From contig CM068369.1 in assembly GCA_034769895.1 (NCBI GenBank), positions 144,605,574 through 144,669,573 on the forward strand: a stretch of 64,000 nt of DNA, given 5' to 3'. Source of the stretch: Magicicada septendecula. Lineage: Eukaryota > Arthropoda > Insecta > Hemiptera > Cicadidae. The notes under the pieces are model-generated. The model saw nothing but the letters and a program-made list of their open reading frames with translations. It searched no databases and was not told the DNA's origin. This document shows, piece by piece, positions 23,483 through 34,125 of this stretch. The position numbers and the translations under genes were made by a program. Numbering within the stretch: the first letter of the stretch is position 1; each line of letters starts with the position of its first letter.

Positions 23483-23579
23483 AATGGTGGCGGTGATGGT
23501 GGTGGTGGTGGTGGTGGTGGTGGTGGTGGTGGTGGTGGTGGTGGTGGTGGTGGTGGTGGTGGTGATGGTGGTGGTGTCG
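23483..23579. repeat. (TGG)n trinucleotide microsatellite at a LINE 3' end
   Basis: About 97 bases of tgg units with occasional tga or cgg interruptions. On the minus strand this is (CCA)n directly after the LINE fragment at 23590-24245, so it is probably the expanded 3' tail of that LINE. Confidence 0.85.
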
Positions 23580-23589
23580 TCATCGTCTT

Positions 23590-24245
23590 TAAGGAGTAAA
23601 CCGAGGATGGTTTGCTCCGGTCTCAAACAGGCAAAGAGTCTAGAGCTGGTCACTCCAGGACTTCCACGAACGTCTCACACCTGTCCGTCCCCACGACTTA
23701 TAGTTCCATAGTTGTTTGAGGATTCGGCAGTCATTCATTCGGCAAAGATGTTTACACCAATTCACCCGATATTGGACAATCCTATCGAGTATACTCATAA
23801 TATTCAGTTCTTGCCCTATATCTGTGTTTCCTCTATGATCATGGAGAGCATACCCTGGCCACGTGCCTGAGAAATCTCACTTCAGCCGCTTGGATACAAC
23901 TGCCCTGACCTTTAGTTAAAGGCCAATTCTCAGACACATAAAGAAGTGTGGGAAGGGCCTTGTAGAGTTTCAGGCGTGTTTCTCTACTTGCTGAATTAAG
24001 AGTTTGCCTGATGCTCCCACACACAAGTTGAACTTATGCGACTTATTCACAACGTCGTTCCTTGTATTATAAGACACACTGTACCCCAATTATTCAAAAT
24101 TTCTGACTTGTTCTAGGGCAGTACCATCTACAATAATTTTTTGCCGTACTGGATCAGTTCCACAAAAAGCCATTACCTTGGTTGTAAGTGTGGATATTTG
24201 TAATCCAAAGTCTTTGTAGATTTGATTTAACAAATGTATACCCTA
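23590..24245 (-). pseudogene. LINE RT C-terminal fragment
   Basis: The minus strand reads LLNQIYKDFGLQISTLTTKV, MAFCGTDPVRQKIIVDGTAL, EQVRNFE-stop-LGYSVSYN, then SIRQTLNSASRETRLKLYKA, LPTLLYVSENWPLT and IQAAEVRFLRHVARV. This parallels LINE ORF2 C-termini ('TKVMAF.G..PVR.KI......EQV..F.YLG..ISY', 'RTL....R..T.LK.YK....P.LLY.SE.W', 'IQ.AE.RFLR'). Later pieces (RTGVRRSWKSWSDQL) fit the tail. Several stops are present. It is a 5'-truncated dead copy. It is clearly related to 17813-18305 at the level of domain, but on the opposite strand. Confidence 0.75.
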
Positions 24246-25330
24246 TGATGATGATGTATATTTCAAAATAAAGAGGCACGGAAACTCCTAGCGTGCGTGC
24301 GTGTGTCTGGGTGAGTGCGGGCGTGCTGCCCAAATATGTGTTTACGATTAATGTGGTCGTGTGTCTGCTTGTCATACATAAAACAGAGGGAAAATGAAAT
24401 TAATTTCAAAATAGGTAAAATTACATTTCATAGGAAATAATTATTTCTAATTATCCACTTATCAGTAGTCACAATACTGATATCAACTACTGTAGCCTAA
24501 ACTATTCAGGAATGCAATTCATCGTTTCTTGATGCTTTAAAATAAACTACAACTCCAGAACTCCCCTATGTAAACATAATATTCCTTTCTTTGTGTTTAA
24601 TGAATATTAATGATATATCGTTGCTAATAGATTCCTGTGATGCCTGTGTACCCTGCGAGCGTTTCAAATAATTATAAATAATATCGTTTAATACGCAGCG
24701 TCAGAAAACATGTAGCTTAAGCTCGTACATACAGACGAACTGTAACGAAACGTTCAGTATACCAAAACGTTACGCTACCTCTATCTCACGATACATGCTT
24801 ACTGGAGAACAGAAATCTGTTTAATAAGAACTGTTAATTAATAAGTATTCGTCGTTTTATTCAGTAAAAACTCGAACAAAGCACAGAACGATTTAACAGT
24901 GTGTAAGGAATTATTTTGTATAAATGTCCATAAAAACGATGTAAGAATTTAAAGTAGCCAAGATCTTATAATTTTCAAACATTAAAAAAAATTAGTTTAG
25001 GTGTTTTGATTACGTGGTTGCAAAGTGACCAGTTTATTAGAAAATATGCTCCATATCGTATGTGCGTATTAATTTATGACATTCGTGTTTGTATGAAGCA
25101 AGTAAACTATTACCACCGGAGAAATACTTTAAAATTTTGTCGTAAAAATTTAAAATGTTTGAATATCCTGGCGAAAAGTATGGACCGCGGTCACTTGCGA
25201 CCCAACCTTGTGAAAGCCGGTCAGTTCCGACCGAGATGAAAATTTGAACTCGGTGAACTGCGACTCGGCCAGCTGCGATCGAAAACACCGTCATATCAGC
25301 CACAGACATTTATGAGACAAATGTAGGGAA
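24246..25330. other. AT-rich stretch with one GC-rich motif cluster
   Basis: No gene recognised. At 25188-25280 a roughly 15-base GC-rich motif (consensus CGGTCAGTTGCGACC) occurs four times, at 25188, 25218, 25251 and 25266. Confidence 0.4.
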
Positions 25331-25379
25331 CAGAAACATCATTAAAAGATTAAAGCATCTGATAATTAATGAATTGTAG

Positions 25380-25935
25380 GACGTATAGCGCTCTATGGGG
25401 CATAGGTGTTGACAATGACCAGGCAACATGGGGATATATTGATTGCACTGGAAGTCGATTGTTGAAAGCAGAGCAACTGGTAGATCCGAACGAGAAAGAA
25501 TAGAAATAGCGAGATAAGAAGACTAATGGTGGGCGAAAAAAGTATAATGGACGGGAGATTGAACAAAGCATTTCTAAGATGGAACGGCCACGTAAGAAGA
25601 ATGATGGAAGATTGCCTAAAGCAGCTCGGAACTGTAAAACTGGAGCAAGGAATAGAAGAAGACAACCTTTGACTACATGGGACCATGATGTAGAACAAGC
25701 GGTAGAGACATTTGAACCAACAGATGAGGATGCCGTGGACAGAGACAGGACGGAGTTCTCAGATCAGAGGATTTGTCTAAACTGGGACTGTGTATCTGTG
25801 TTAAAGTTTTATGTACACTTAAAATTGTGTAAATCTGTATGTAGTGTTGAAGTTTTGTACAGTGGTATATTGTAGCTCACTGACGTAATAGTGAGCCGGA
25901 GAGAAACCTCATGATCGAGAATTATTCTCAAATAA
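25380..25935 (+). pseudogene. LINE RT C-terminal fragment with A-rich tail
   Basis: Read across frames, the plus strand gives LTMTRQHGDILIALEVD, NSEIRRLMVGEKSIMDG, AFLRWNGHVRRMMEDC and finally PLTTWDHDVEQAVE ... DRDRTEF. This follows the LINE ORF2 C-terminal pattern 'LYGAETWT..K.....L.A.EM', 'N.EV.R...E...', 'W.GHVLRM', 'W..D...'. The end has an AATAAA-like run followed by aaaaaaa (25930-25940). It is a different LINE lineage from 17813-18305. Several frame breaks are present. Confidence 0.6.
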
Positions 25936-26117
25936 AAAAAACTACAAACACAGACTGCGCCTATCAAGGCGTATGAAGAGATGAAGGCTCACGCCTGTAA
26001 TGGTAATGATTGGGGCTGTTTCCACCGTTTATGTAGCCATACTGCTGCGACTAATCAACTTTCTCTGTGGATAGTTTTGCACATTTTCACTGTATACACC
26101 CATACATACCTAAACTA

Positions 26118-26123
26118 CTGATG

Positions 26124-26165
<42 letters not shown>

Positions 26166-26270
26166 TCACTACCATTGCTACTATTACTACTACTACTAAT
26201 ATCACTACTACTACTACTACTACTACTACTATTATTATTATTATTACTACTGCTAGTATTATACTACTAC
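26118..26270. repeat. (CTA)n microsatellite
   Basis: About 150 bases of cta/act units with interruptions (tcactaccattgcta, atatcacta, attatt). It produces an apparent poly-Leu frame that has no biological support. Confidence 0.9.
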
Positions 26271-27107
26271 TGAAATACATAGTAATACCATAGCTACTTT
26301 TGCAAGCAGAATTCTCCTATAAGTGCTGTTTCATTCAACTTTCTTATTGCTATCAATAAGAAGGATAGGTAAATTTCAAAATGTTTCCGTAAAAATATGC
26401 TTTTTACCTAACGCCCTCTAACACATTTAGCAATAGACAGTATCGTTTCACGATGCCTATTAGGTATTTTGTGTGAGTGACATGACACCCAGGGGAAATT
26501 AACATACACACAATGCGTGAATTATATAAAACGTCTAGGGTCAAATGCTTGCTGCGTTTCCCTTTTTCTTTATGTTTAATATATTACACTTTGTAGATAA
26601 CGGTGTGGTGTAAAAGGAATTTAACTAACGCAAATACGAGTTTTAATAATGCGTCTTTGCATTGTCATCACCCTGTGTGTAGTTATTTTACGTAAAGATA
26701 TTAACAATTCTTTGTATTCCTAGCAAATACCGCCTACTGGTAACTCCAATTATGTTTTCATCTCCAAACGTTTTATGGCAACCTGCGAGAATATTAGTAA
26801 AAGACGGTTCCACGACTAAGAGAGCCCTGTACTAATAACGTTTGACAGTCAAAATAGAAAGAGGATATCGAAAACCAGACGCTCGATAAGGTATGGTATC
26901 ACGATAGAACATGTCGATAAACTATTCCCACAGCGGATCCTGCAAAGGACAAGAAGTTGAAAGAGGAAACAAAGAAGGGTCATTAGGAGTTGATGGGATA
27001 GAGGAAACATGTAAGTGCAAGAAAGACGATTAAATAAATACGAATGGCTAGAGAGAGACAGCTTGAAAATAAAAGTAGTAAAATGACGAGGGACTTGATA
27101 AACAAAG

Positions 27108-27109
<2 letters not shown>

Positions 27110-27148
<39 letters not shown>
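27110..27148. repeat. (CA)n microsatellite
   Basis: About 39 bases of perfect CA dinucleotide repeat. Confidence 0.95.
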
Positions 27149-27150
<2 letters not shown>

Positions 27151-30100
27151 GTGACCCAGACGTTTACATCTTATATAGTTTTTTGTTTTTTGTACTTTAT
27201 ATTATTGACACAATGCACTTTAATACAAGGATCTTTTATTTTATAAACAGATTTTAACGTAATTTTAAATACTAAATTGTTTGTTACCATACGATTACAG
27301 CTGTATTAAAGATAATTCTTTTACTTCTAGTGCATTCAATTGCAGCCACACGGTCTTTCACTTACGTACTAATCCACTCTTGTATTGTACGTGTTCGTTA
27401 CATTATCTTCGACAGTAAAATTGTTAGAATCATTAAATTTTATTCTGTTACTATTAATAAAATTGTTCACCAGTAAATTATAGTGTTTTATGTATAGTAT
27501 TATTTTATTTTACGTACATTTTAAAATAATTTCACAAATACTAGTTCATTAGTAGTCTGCCCTGGAGTTTTTAATTTGTAAGAGTAATATTATGTCCCGC
27601 GACGCTTTAGTACATGTAATTTTTTGTGAGTCATTGCAAACATCGAGAATATAGTCCATAAATTTAAATATTAAATCTCATATACGCTCTCTTAACTAAC
27701 TTTTATATTTTGTCATACATTTTAAAATTTTTAAATAAAATGTTACAAATTTTACATTTGCATTACAAATTTTAGATTCTTGTTTTTTTTTCTATTTGCG
27801 TCGGCTATCTGAGCACCACATGCTAATATCAGTTTATTATTCCTTGTTCTTTTTTTTGTCCTTCAACATTCTTTCATCTTTTTGCTATGTCTCGTCTTCC
27901 TGTCTTCAGTCCCACTTTGAACCTGCGTTTTTCTCTCTCCTACCCTGAACTCCTTCCATTTTTTAACGCTTTTGCCCAAAAAACCTCTCTTTTAATTGCT
28001 TTATTTGCGTTTATATTATTTTTTTTAATCCTTTTGGAATTCTTTAACCAACTTGATGTTGTCTTTTTTCCCACATATATCTGAAGATGTGTTTTGTTAA
28101 CCTATTGTTGTCCATTCTATATAAATGTCCAAAAAATAATAGTTTTCTTTTTCTCATTGTCATTCTTGTTTTTATTTTACAAGTAAAATTTTTATATTTT
28201 ATAAATGAAATACGTCCTGTCTCTTGAAGTTTATTTCAATAGGTAAAGCCATACTAATACTGCTCTTTATTTCTGCATTGTTGCGTTCTTCTAGTACAAT
28301 GTTTTCTTTTTACACGAAAGTTGAGTTTCGTGTTCACAGAATATATTTTCCTCTCTTATATTTTTATAATCATTTGTGTTAACGGATTATATTATTTTAT
28401 ATCAATATTAAATATGTGTTAAGACTAACAAAATTCGTTAAGCCTTATGTTCAAATTAATTTTAATACAAACTAACACAAACAGCAGTCCGCTTTATTAT
28501 AATGTGACATCTCTAATTTTGTTATTTATAGTAGTTTACAGTAGCGTAGCGTCAAAGGAGCCGCTTAAAGCGATTTAAGCGCCGCTTCCCTTTTTAAAAT
28601 GATTTTACTAAAAGCTGCTTAGAATTATTAAATAATGATTTATCGGAGTATTCTAGGATACGACGGAAAATCAAATGAGACCAAATCAAACGTAGTAATG
28701 TGAAAGATTGTCCGGCTGATTGAGAAGCTGCATCCAGGCTAGCGTATACATAATTCGTTGTAAGGAAGCGATTGCTGTCTGCGCGGGGATTCTGTTTATG
28801 CGTCCATGATTGGTGTCACTTTCTCTTCTTGTTTGTGTATTCAATAGATTTTGTTTAATTTGTAAAATTCGGTTTGCATATTTGTAAAGTAAATACATGT
28901 AACTATATGTAGAAGTATATTTCTATTATTGGGAATTACATAGTGTCATAACAGATTATATTTAAGGTACAGATTTACAATTTACACCTTATAGAGCATT
29001 GTCACTTAATATCAGTGGAAACAGATCTGTTGACTACTCTATATTACATTTATGTACCATCTCAGAACCAGAAGATGTACGTCATTGTTCGCGACGAAAT
29101 CAACTTTTTGCAACGATGAATGTAAGTGACATCTCACAAACAAAAGTCAAAGTTCTACAGCTAATAAACCCAACAAAACTGCAAATAATAAGATAAAATC
29201 TTTATAGAATATTAGCATGTATTTAATTTGAAATATACAATGAACAGACTTAAACTTATCTCTCTGCCTAATTGAATATTGTTTAGTACAAATGCACGTA
29301 AAATATTTTAGATCCCCCTACGGAGAGAAGAAGTTATATAAATCTATTTTTATATAATTTTTTTACAAGCGTATATACATAATCAAAAGAAAAATTAATA
29401 AATAGTGAACACACTATTAACGTTAATTATATCCCTTAATATAAATTAAGTAACACAACTAACAAATTACACCAAAAATGTCTAAAAACAAACTTGTAAA
29501 GACAACAATCAAGCAACAATTAAAACGTAACTTCAATTATTCAAAAAACCTTAATCAAACACCTTATATTAAATTTACTCTTTTTACTGATTGGTAACAT
29601 CTGGTTTTCGTTTGTCTAGTAAAGTTGAAAGTAACTGTACAAAAATGCAAAGCTAGTAAAGAAAGTGATGTTCAATTTTTAATCTAATTCACATTAACAA
29701 TATAAACTTTGTTAGTAGCCTACATCGTTTGAGTAAATAAATTCTAGCTAATTCATAAATTTCTAGTAGCAACAATAGGCCTACATGGTAGTATGTTTTT
29801 ATTGTATAGAGATACTATATATATATATTATTGTGATTTAGTCATATGTATATAAAATGAAAGCAGAAGAACAATCTTACATTAGGAAAATAGAAGCAAT
29901 ATTACCTTTATGGTTTTTATAAAACATTTAATTCGTTTCACCAGTAATATTTCGTCAACGCACTGGAAAAAACAAAAGTTATTAAAACGTCTGTCAGCAT
30001 ACAGGAACATACGCGTATACTAACTACAGTGTTAACTTACGTACACTCACATTGTTGAGTCTCGTTATGGCATATCCAATTTTACAGACAAAAGGTAATG

Positions 30101-30304
30101 TGGCCAAGACAATTTGAAATGCCATCCTGAAGACTTGGAACGTGCAACTCTTTGGTCGTTGCAGTAAATTGCCTTTAACAGCGGGCAATTAATATCTAAT
30201 GTATGTTTTTCTTGGAAATTGTAACTACCGTCTTGTCACAATATCTTGAACATAGTTTCTTTATCATTTGTTATTGCTTCTATTTAATATCGCTGATAAC
30301 ATGT

Positions 30305-30783
30305 TGTTACGACCGGTCTAGCTGATTGCCGTATGGCACAGTGGAAAACAAAATACAAGACACCAATGAAATTACCAATTACCAGCTTTAATTATCACAA
30401 TTACCAGTTTGTAATCAACAATATAGTCACTTACAACAAATCAAGTAAAATGTGTCCACACGCAATAATAATGTCAAGTATAAAGAATTCCGCACTAATT
30501 GTAAGACAACAACACTTCGCTACAATACTTCTACAAACACTCGATCCGCGCTAAGGAAAACTGATCGCTCACGTAACCGACTGACAAGCCGGCTGCTATG
30601 GTTTCCAAAATCGCGCACACCTTCTAAAAATTTTACATCTTCAAATTAATTGCTGACGCTAATGCGTATTTCAAGCGTTCTCCAGAGGACTGTGGAACGT
30701 ACTTGACTGAGACAACACCTCCGACACGTGGCGGGGAACCTGTGGAAGGACGCGCTTGGTTGTCCGAGAGGGTTCTCGTTACA
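30305..30783 (-). mobile_element. Probable solo LTR (relative of 5737-6228)
   Basis: On the minus strand the block starts TGTAACGAGAACC and ends GGTCGTAACA (TG...CA), 479 bp. It shares with 5737-6228 the segments tgataattaaagctgg, tttcattggtgtctt, attttgttttccactg and ttgacattattattgcgtgtggac. No internal region or partner LTR is adjacent. Flanks ATGT/ATAT are only an approximate 4-bp duplication. The internal order (upstream region, TATA-less in this copy, then an ATTAAAG signal) agrees with an LTR. Probably Ty3/gypsy-like, but nothing proves the superfamily. Confidence 0.6.
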
Positions 30784-31744
30784 ATATTCATTCAGGACTA
30801 GTAAATAAATAAGTGAATATGCTGTTTAAATGCTTTACCTAGTATCCAAAAAGCGTAAGTTGGTCTAAGTTTTGTGTGCGTATGTGTGAGTCGCAGAAAA
30901 AGGAAGCGATCGAGAGAAAAAGAGACAGACAGACGGAGACAGAGAGAGCGCAGGAATGATATAGTACTCATCACCACTAATTTTCGAATGACGTACAACC
31001 AAACGTTCATGCGGTCGTTGGTACCACATTCCTAACGACCAGCTTATAAAACAGAACGTGTACTACGTTGTGGTAAACTAAAAGTGAATACACATATTTA
31101 CGTATTAAATTTTTTAAATAAATTTTTTCGAAATAATAAATAAATGAACGCCTTTATTTGCGTAAAATGAATTTACAGAGTTGTAGATAAATTAGTAACC
31201 GGCAAATATATAGTTATTCTGGCGTTATGAGAAGATTCCATGACGTCTCGACGCTGCATTGAAGGAGCCGACATTCCTATGGCGCACGTATTGAACGAAT
31301 TTACTATCCTTCTCACGAGTTACATAAAGATGTCTGCTTGTTCACAAATATGTAAGAACTAGAAAGGCTCAGTGCTGAGTACGATTTTATCTAATTACTT
31401 GTTGTTTTTCACAAATACTCAATTTCTATATTACACTAGTAATGTTGATATGTTTAATTAAACGTTGAAAATCTATTTTAAAACTTCTGGTTAAGTTACA
31501 TCATGATTTTTCTAATAGACTATTTCTTGTTTATAGAAAAGAACTAACTATTTGATTATTTTCCTGAAAGGTTATTTGGTTTATTACATCTTTACTGTTA
31601 AATATTTTATATTTGAAACGTCTATTCTACATGCAGCCCTTTTTTTACATAACCGTAGGAATCCTCCTTTTTACTTGTAGTGTAGGTATTTCTTGAGGTA
31701 ATTTAAATTATCATCGCCACGTTGTGGGAAAGAATTTCTTAGTT
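30784..31744. other. Non-coding stretch before the minisatellite
   Basis: AT-rich; a purine-rich gagag/agacag run occurs near 30910-30950. No gene or repeat recognised. Confidence 0.35.
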
Positions 31745-33355
31745 GTGTTTATGCCATTATGTTCTACCGGTTATATCCTATTTTCCGTATACGGCAAGTT
31801 GTGTTTATGCCATTATGTTCTACCGGTTATATCCTATTTTCCGTATATGGCAAGTTGTGTTTATTCCATTATGTTCTAACGGTTATATCCTATTTTCCGT
31901 ATACGACAAGTTGTGTTTATGCCATTACGTTCTACCGGTTATATCCTATTTTCCGTATACGACAAGTTGTGTTTATGCCATTACGTTCTACCGGTTATAT
32001 CCTATTTTCCGTATACGACAAGTTGTGTTTATGCCATTATGTTCTACCGGTTATATCCGATTTACCGTATACGGCAAGTTGTGTTTATGCCATTATGTTC
32101 TACCGGTTATATCCTATTTTCCGTATACGGCAAGTTGTGTTTATGCCATTATGTTCTACCGGTTATATACTATTTTCTGTATACGGCAAGTTGTGTTTAT
32201 TCCATTATGTTCTATCGGTTATATCCTATTTTCCGTATACGGCAAGTTGTGTTTATTCCATTATGTTCTACCGGTTATATCCTATTTTCCGTATACGGCA
32301 AGTTGTGTTTATTCCATTATGTTCTATCGTTTATATCCTATTTTCCGTATACGGCAAGTTGTGTTTATGCCATTATGTTTTACCGGTTATATCCTATTTT
32401 CCGTATACGGCAAGTTGTGCTTATGCCATTATGTTCTAACGGTTATATCCTATTTTCCGTATACGACAAGTTGTGTTTATGCCATTACGTTCTACCGGTT
32501 ATATCCTATTTTCCGTATACGACAAGTTGTGTTTATGCCATTACGTTCTACCGGTTATATCCTATTTTCCGTATACGGCAAGTTGTGTTTATTCCATTAT
32601 GTTCTACCGGTTATATCCTATTTTCCGTATACGGCAAGTTGTGTTTATTCCATTATGTTCTATCGTTTATATCCTATTTTCCGTATACGGCAAGTTGTGT
32701 TTATGCCATTACGTTTTACCGGTTATATCCTATTTTCCGTATACGGCAAGTTGTGCTTATGCCATTATGTTCTACCGGTTATATCCTATTTTCCGTATAC
32801 GGCAAGTTGTGTTTATGCCATTATGTTTTACCGGTTATATCCTATTTTCCGTATACGGCAAGTTGTGTTTATTCTATTATGTTCTACCGGTTATATCCTA
32901 TTTTCCGTATACGACAAGTTGTGTTTATGCCATTATGTTCTACCGGTTATAACCTATTTTCCGTATACGGCAAGTTGTGTTTATTCCATTATGTTCTACC
33001 GGTTATATCCTATTTTCCGTATACGGCAAGTTGTGTTTATTCCATTATGTTCTACCGGTTATATACTATTTTCCGTATACGACAAGTTGTGTTTATTCCA
33101 TTATGTTCTACCGGTTATATCCTATTTTCCGTATACGGCAAGTTGTGTTTATTCCATTATGTTCTACCGGTTATATCCTATTTTCCGTATACGGCAAGTT
33201 GTGTTTATTCCATTATGTTCTACCGGTTATATCCTATTTTCCGTATACGAGAAGTTCTGTTTGTTCCATTATGTTCCACCGGTTATATCCGATTTTCCGT
33301 ATACGACAAGTTCTGTTTATACCATTATGTTCTACCGGTTATATCCGATTTTCTG
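31745..33355. repeat. 56-bp minisatellite, about 29 units
   Basis: Tandem units of 56 bp (gtgtttatgccattatgttc ... ccgtatacggcaagtt), each with two palindromes, ACCGGT and GTATAC. Units vary at a few fixed sites: tGcc/tTcc, taTg/taCg, taCcgg/taAcgg/taTcgg and cgGc/cgAc. Because 56 is not a multiple of 3 and the unit has no forward stop in any phase, all three forward frames stay open over hundreds of codons. Those frames are not evidence of a gene. Units 10-13 and 16-19 (starting 32249 and 32585) share the same variant order, indicating a 336-bp higher-order duplication. The last two or three units are more diverged. Confidence 0.97.
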
Positions 33356-33853
33356 TACCAGGAGCACGGTACAGTACAGTACAGTTACAGTACGCAAATC
33401 CACTTGATGCTGAGGAGAAAATACAGGCCTATTGGTTTGGTGAGTTTTATTAATGATTTGTGAATGCCGTGACAACACAAATTGCAAGCTGATTAACAGC
33501 TGTAAATAAAATTAACCATTTGAAAAATTGTATATACTGACTGCCACAGGTAATTTTAAGTTTAAGTTAATATACAGATATGTACAGTTTACAATTTTTT
33601 TCGTGAAAATATATAAGTATTTTCTATGTATTGTAATATTTTTCTCTGTTTAACTTTTACTTAATATAAATAGAATTTTTTGATTGCCAACAATAAATAT
33701 GTCATTAACAGGTTTTTTACGTAACAATTGTGATACTCCTTACTAGTTTTATTGCATCACTACAATGTATTTCATCATCAGGATATAAGGGAAATACGAA
33801 TTTGGTAAATGACAATATTTATAGTCTGTTTCTTAGTCTCGCACGGCCGGCCA
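33356..33853. other. Non-coding stretch after the minisatellite
   Basis: Begins with short gtaca/acagt repeats (33367-33393). On the minus strand, CCTGATGATGAAATAC at about 33775-33790 resembles the start of a PLE hammerhead region, but no stem II or GAAA supports it. Confidence 0.3.
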
Positions 33854-34125
33854 CATAATTGTTCAAATTATCATTATCCTGGCTGTAAGGCCAGGGTCTA
33901 CTATAATTCCTATGTTGGTCAATGTTGTAATCAGATGTTTCAAACCCACTGATGTTGCCACAGTATTATGATGTACTGACTCACATCTTGTCGGTCGTTT
34001 CAGAAACTGTTCACTGAAGATGAATTCTAGAAGTACGGCTAAAACGTCTGATTATGACAGCTATTAGCTTGAGAATTACAGTAGACCACGGCCTTACAGA
34101 CTGGATAATAATTTGAATAATTATG
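33854..34125 (+). mobile_element. 272-bp fold-back element, possibly PLE-derived
   Basis: Imperfect terminal inverted repeats of about 55 bp (33854-33909 and 34071-34125; shared text includes ttcaaatta, tgtaaggcc and ggtctac). The interior holds CTGAAGATG (34014-34022) and later AAAACGTC, resembling a decayed PLE hammerhead. The layout of inverted tail copy, CTGAAGATG body, then tail is the same as in PLE A at 454-914. The alternative is a MITE. No target duplication was identified. Confidence 0.5.

Larger units (their letters stand above)
25941..30304. other. AT-rich non-coding stretch with microsatellites
   Basis: No supported gene in 4.4 kb. It contains (CTA)n at 26118-26270 and (CA)n at 27110-27148. 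The sequence just before the (CA)n, about 26860-27110, ends LINKETHTHT-style when translated and could be a LINE 3' end with microsatellite tail, but it lacks diagnostic motifs. Confidence 0.4.

Noticed and set aside
26067..26273. Poly-Leu membrane protein
   Set aside because: Translation of the (CTA)n microsatellite.
31745..33355. CRISPR array
   Set aside because: Units are contiguous with no unique spacers and the genome is eukaryotic.
31743..33463. Overlapping long open frames (up to 554 codons) as a repetitive protein gene
   Set aside because: All three forward frames are open because the 56-bp unit lacks stops in any phase; composition, repeat shift and lack of codon signal point to a minisatellite.
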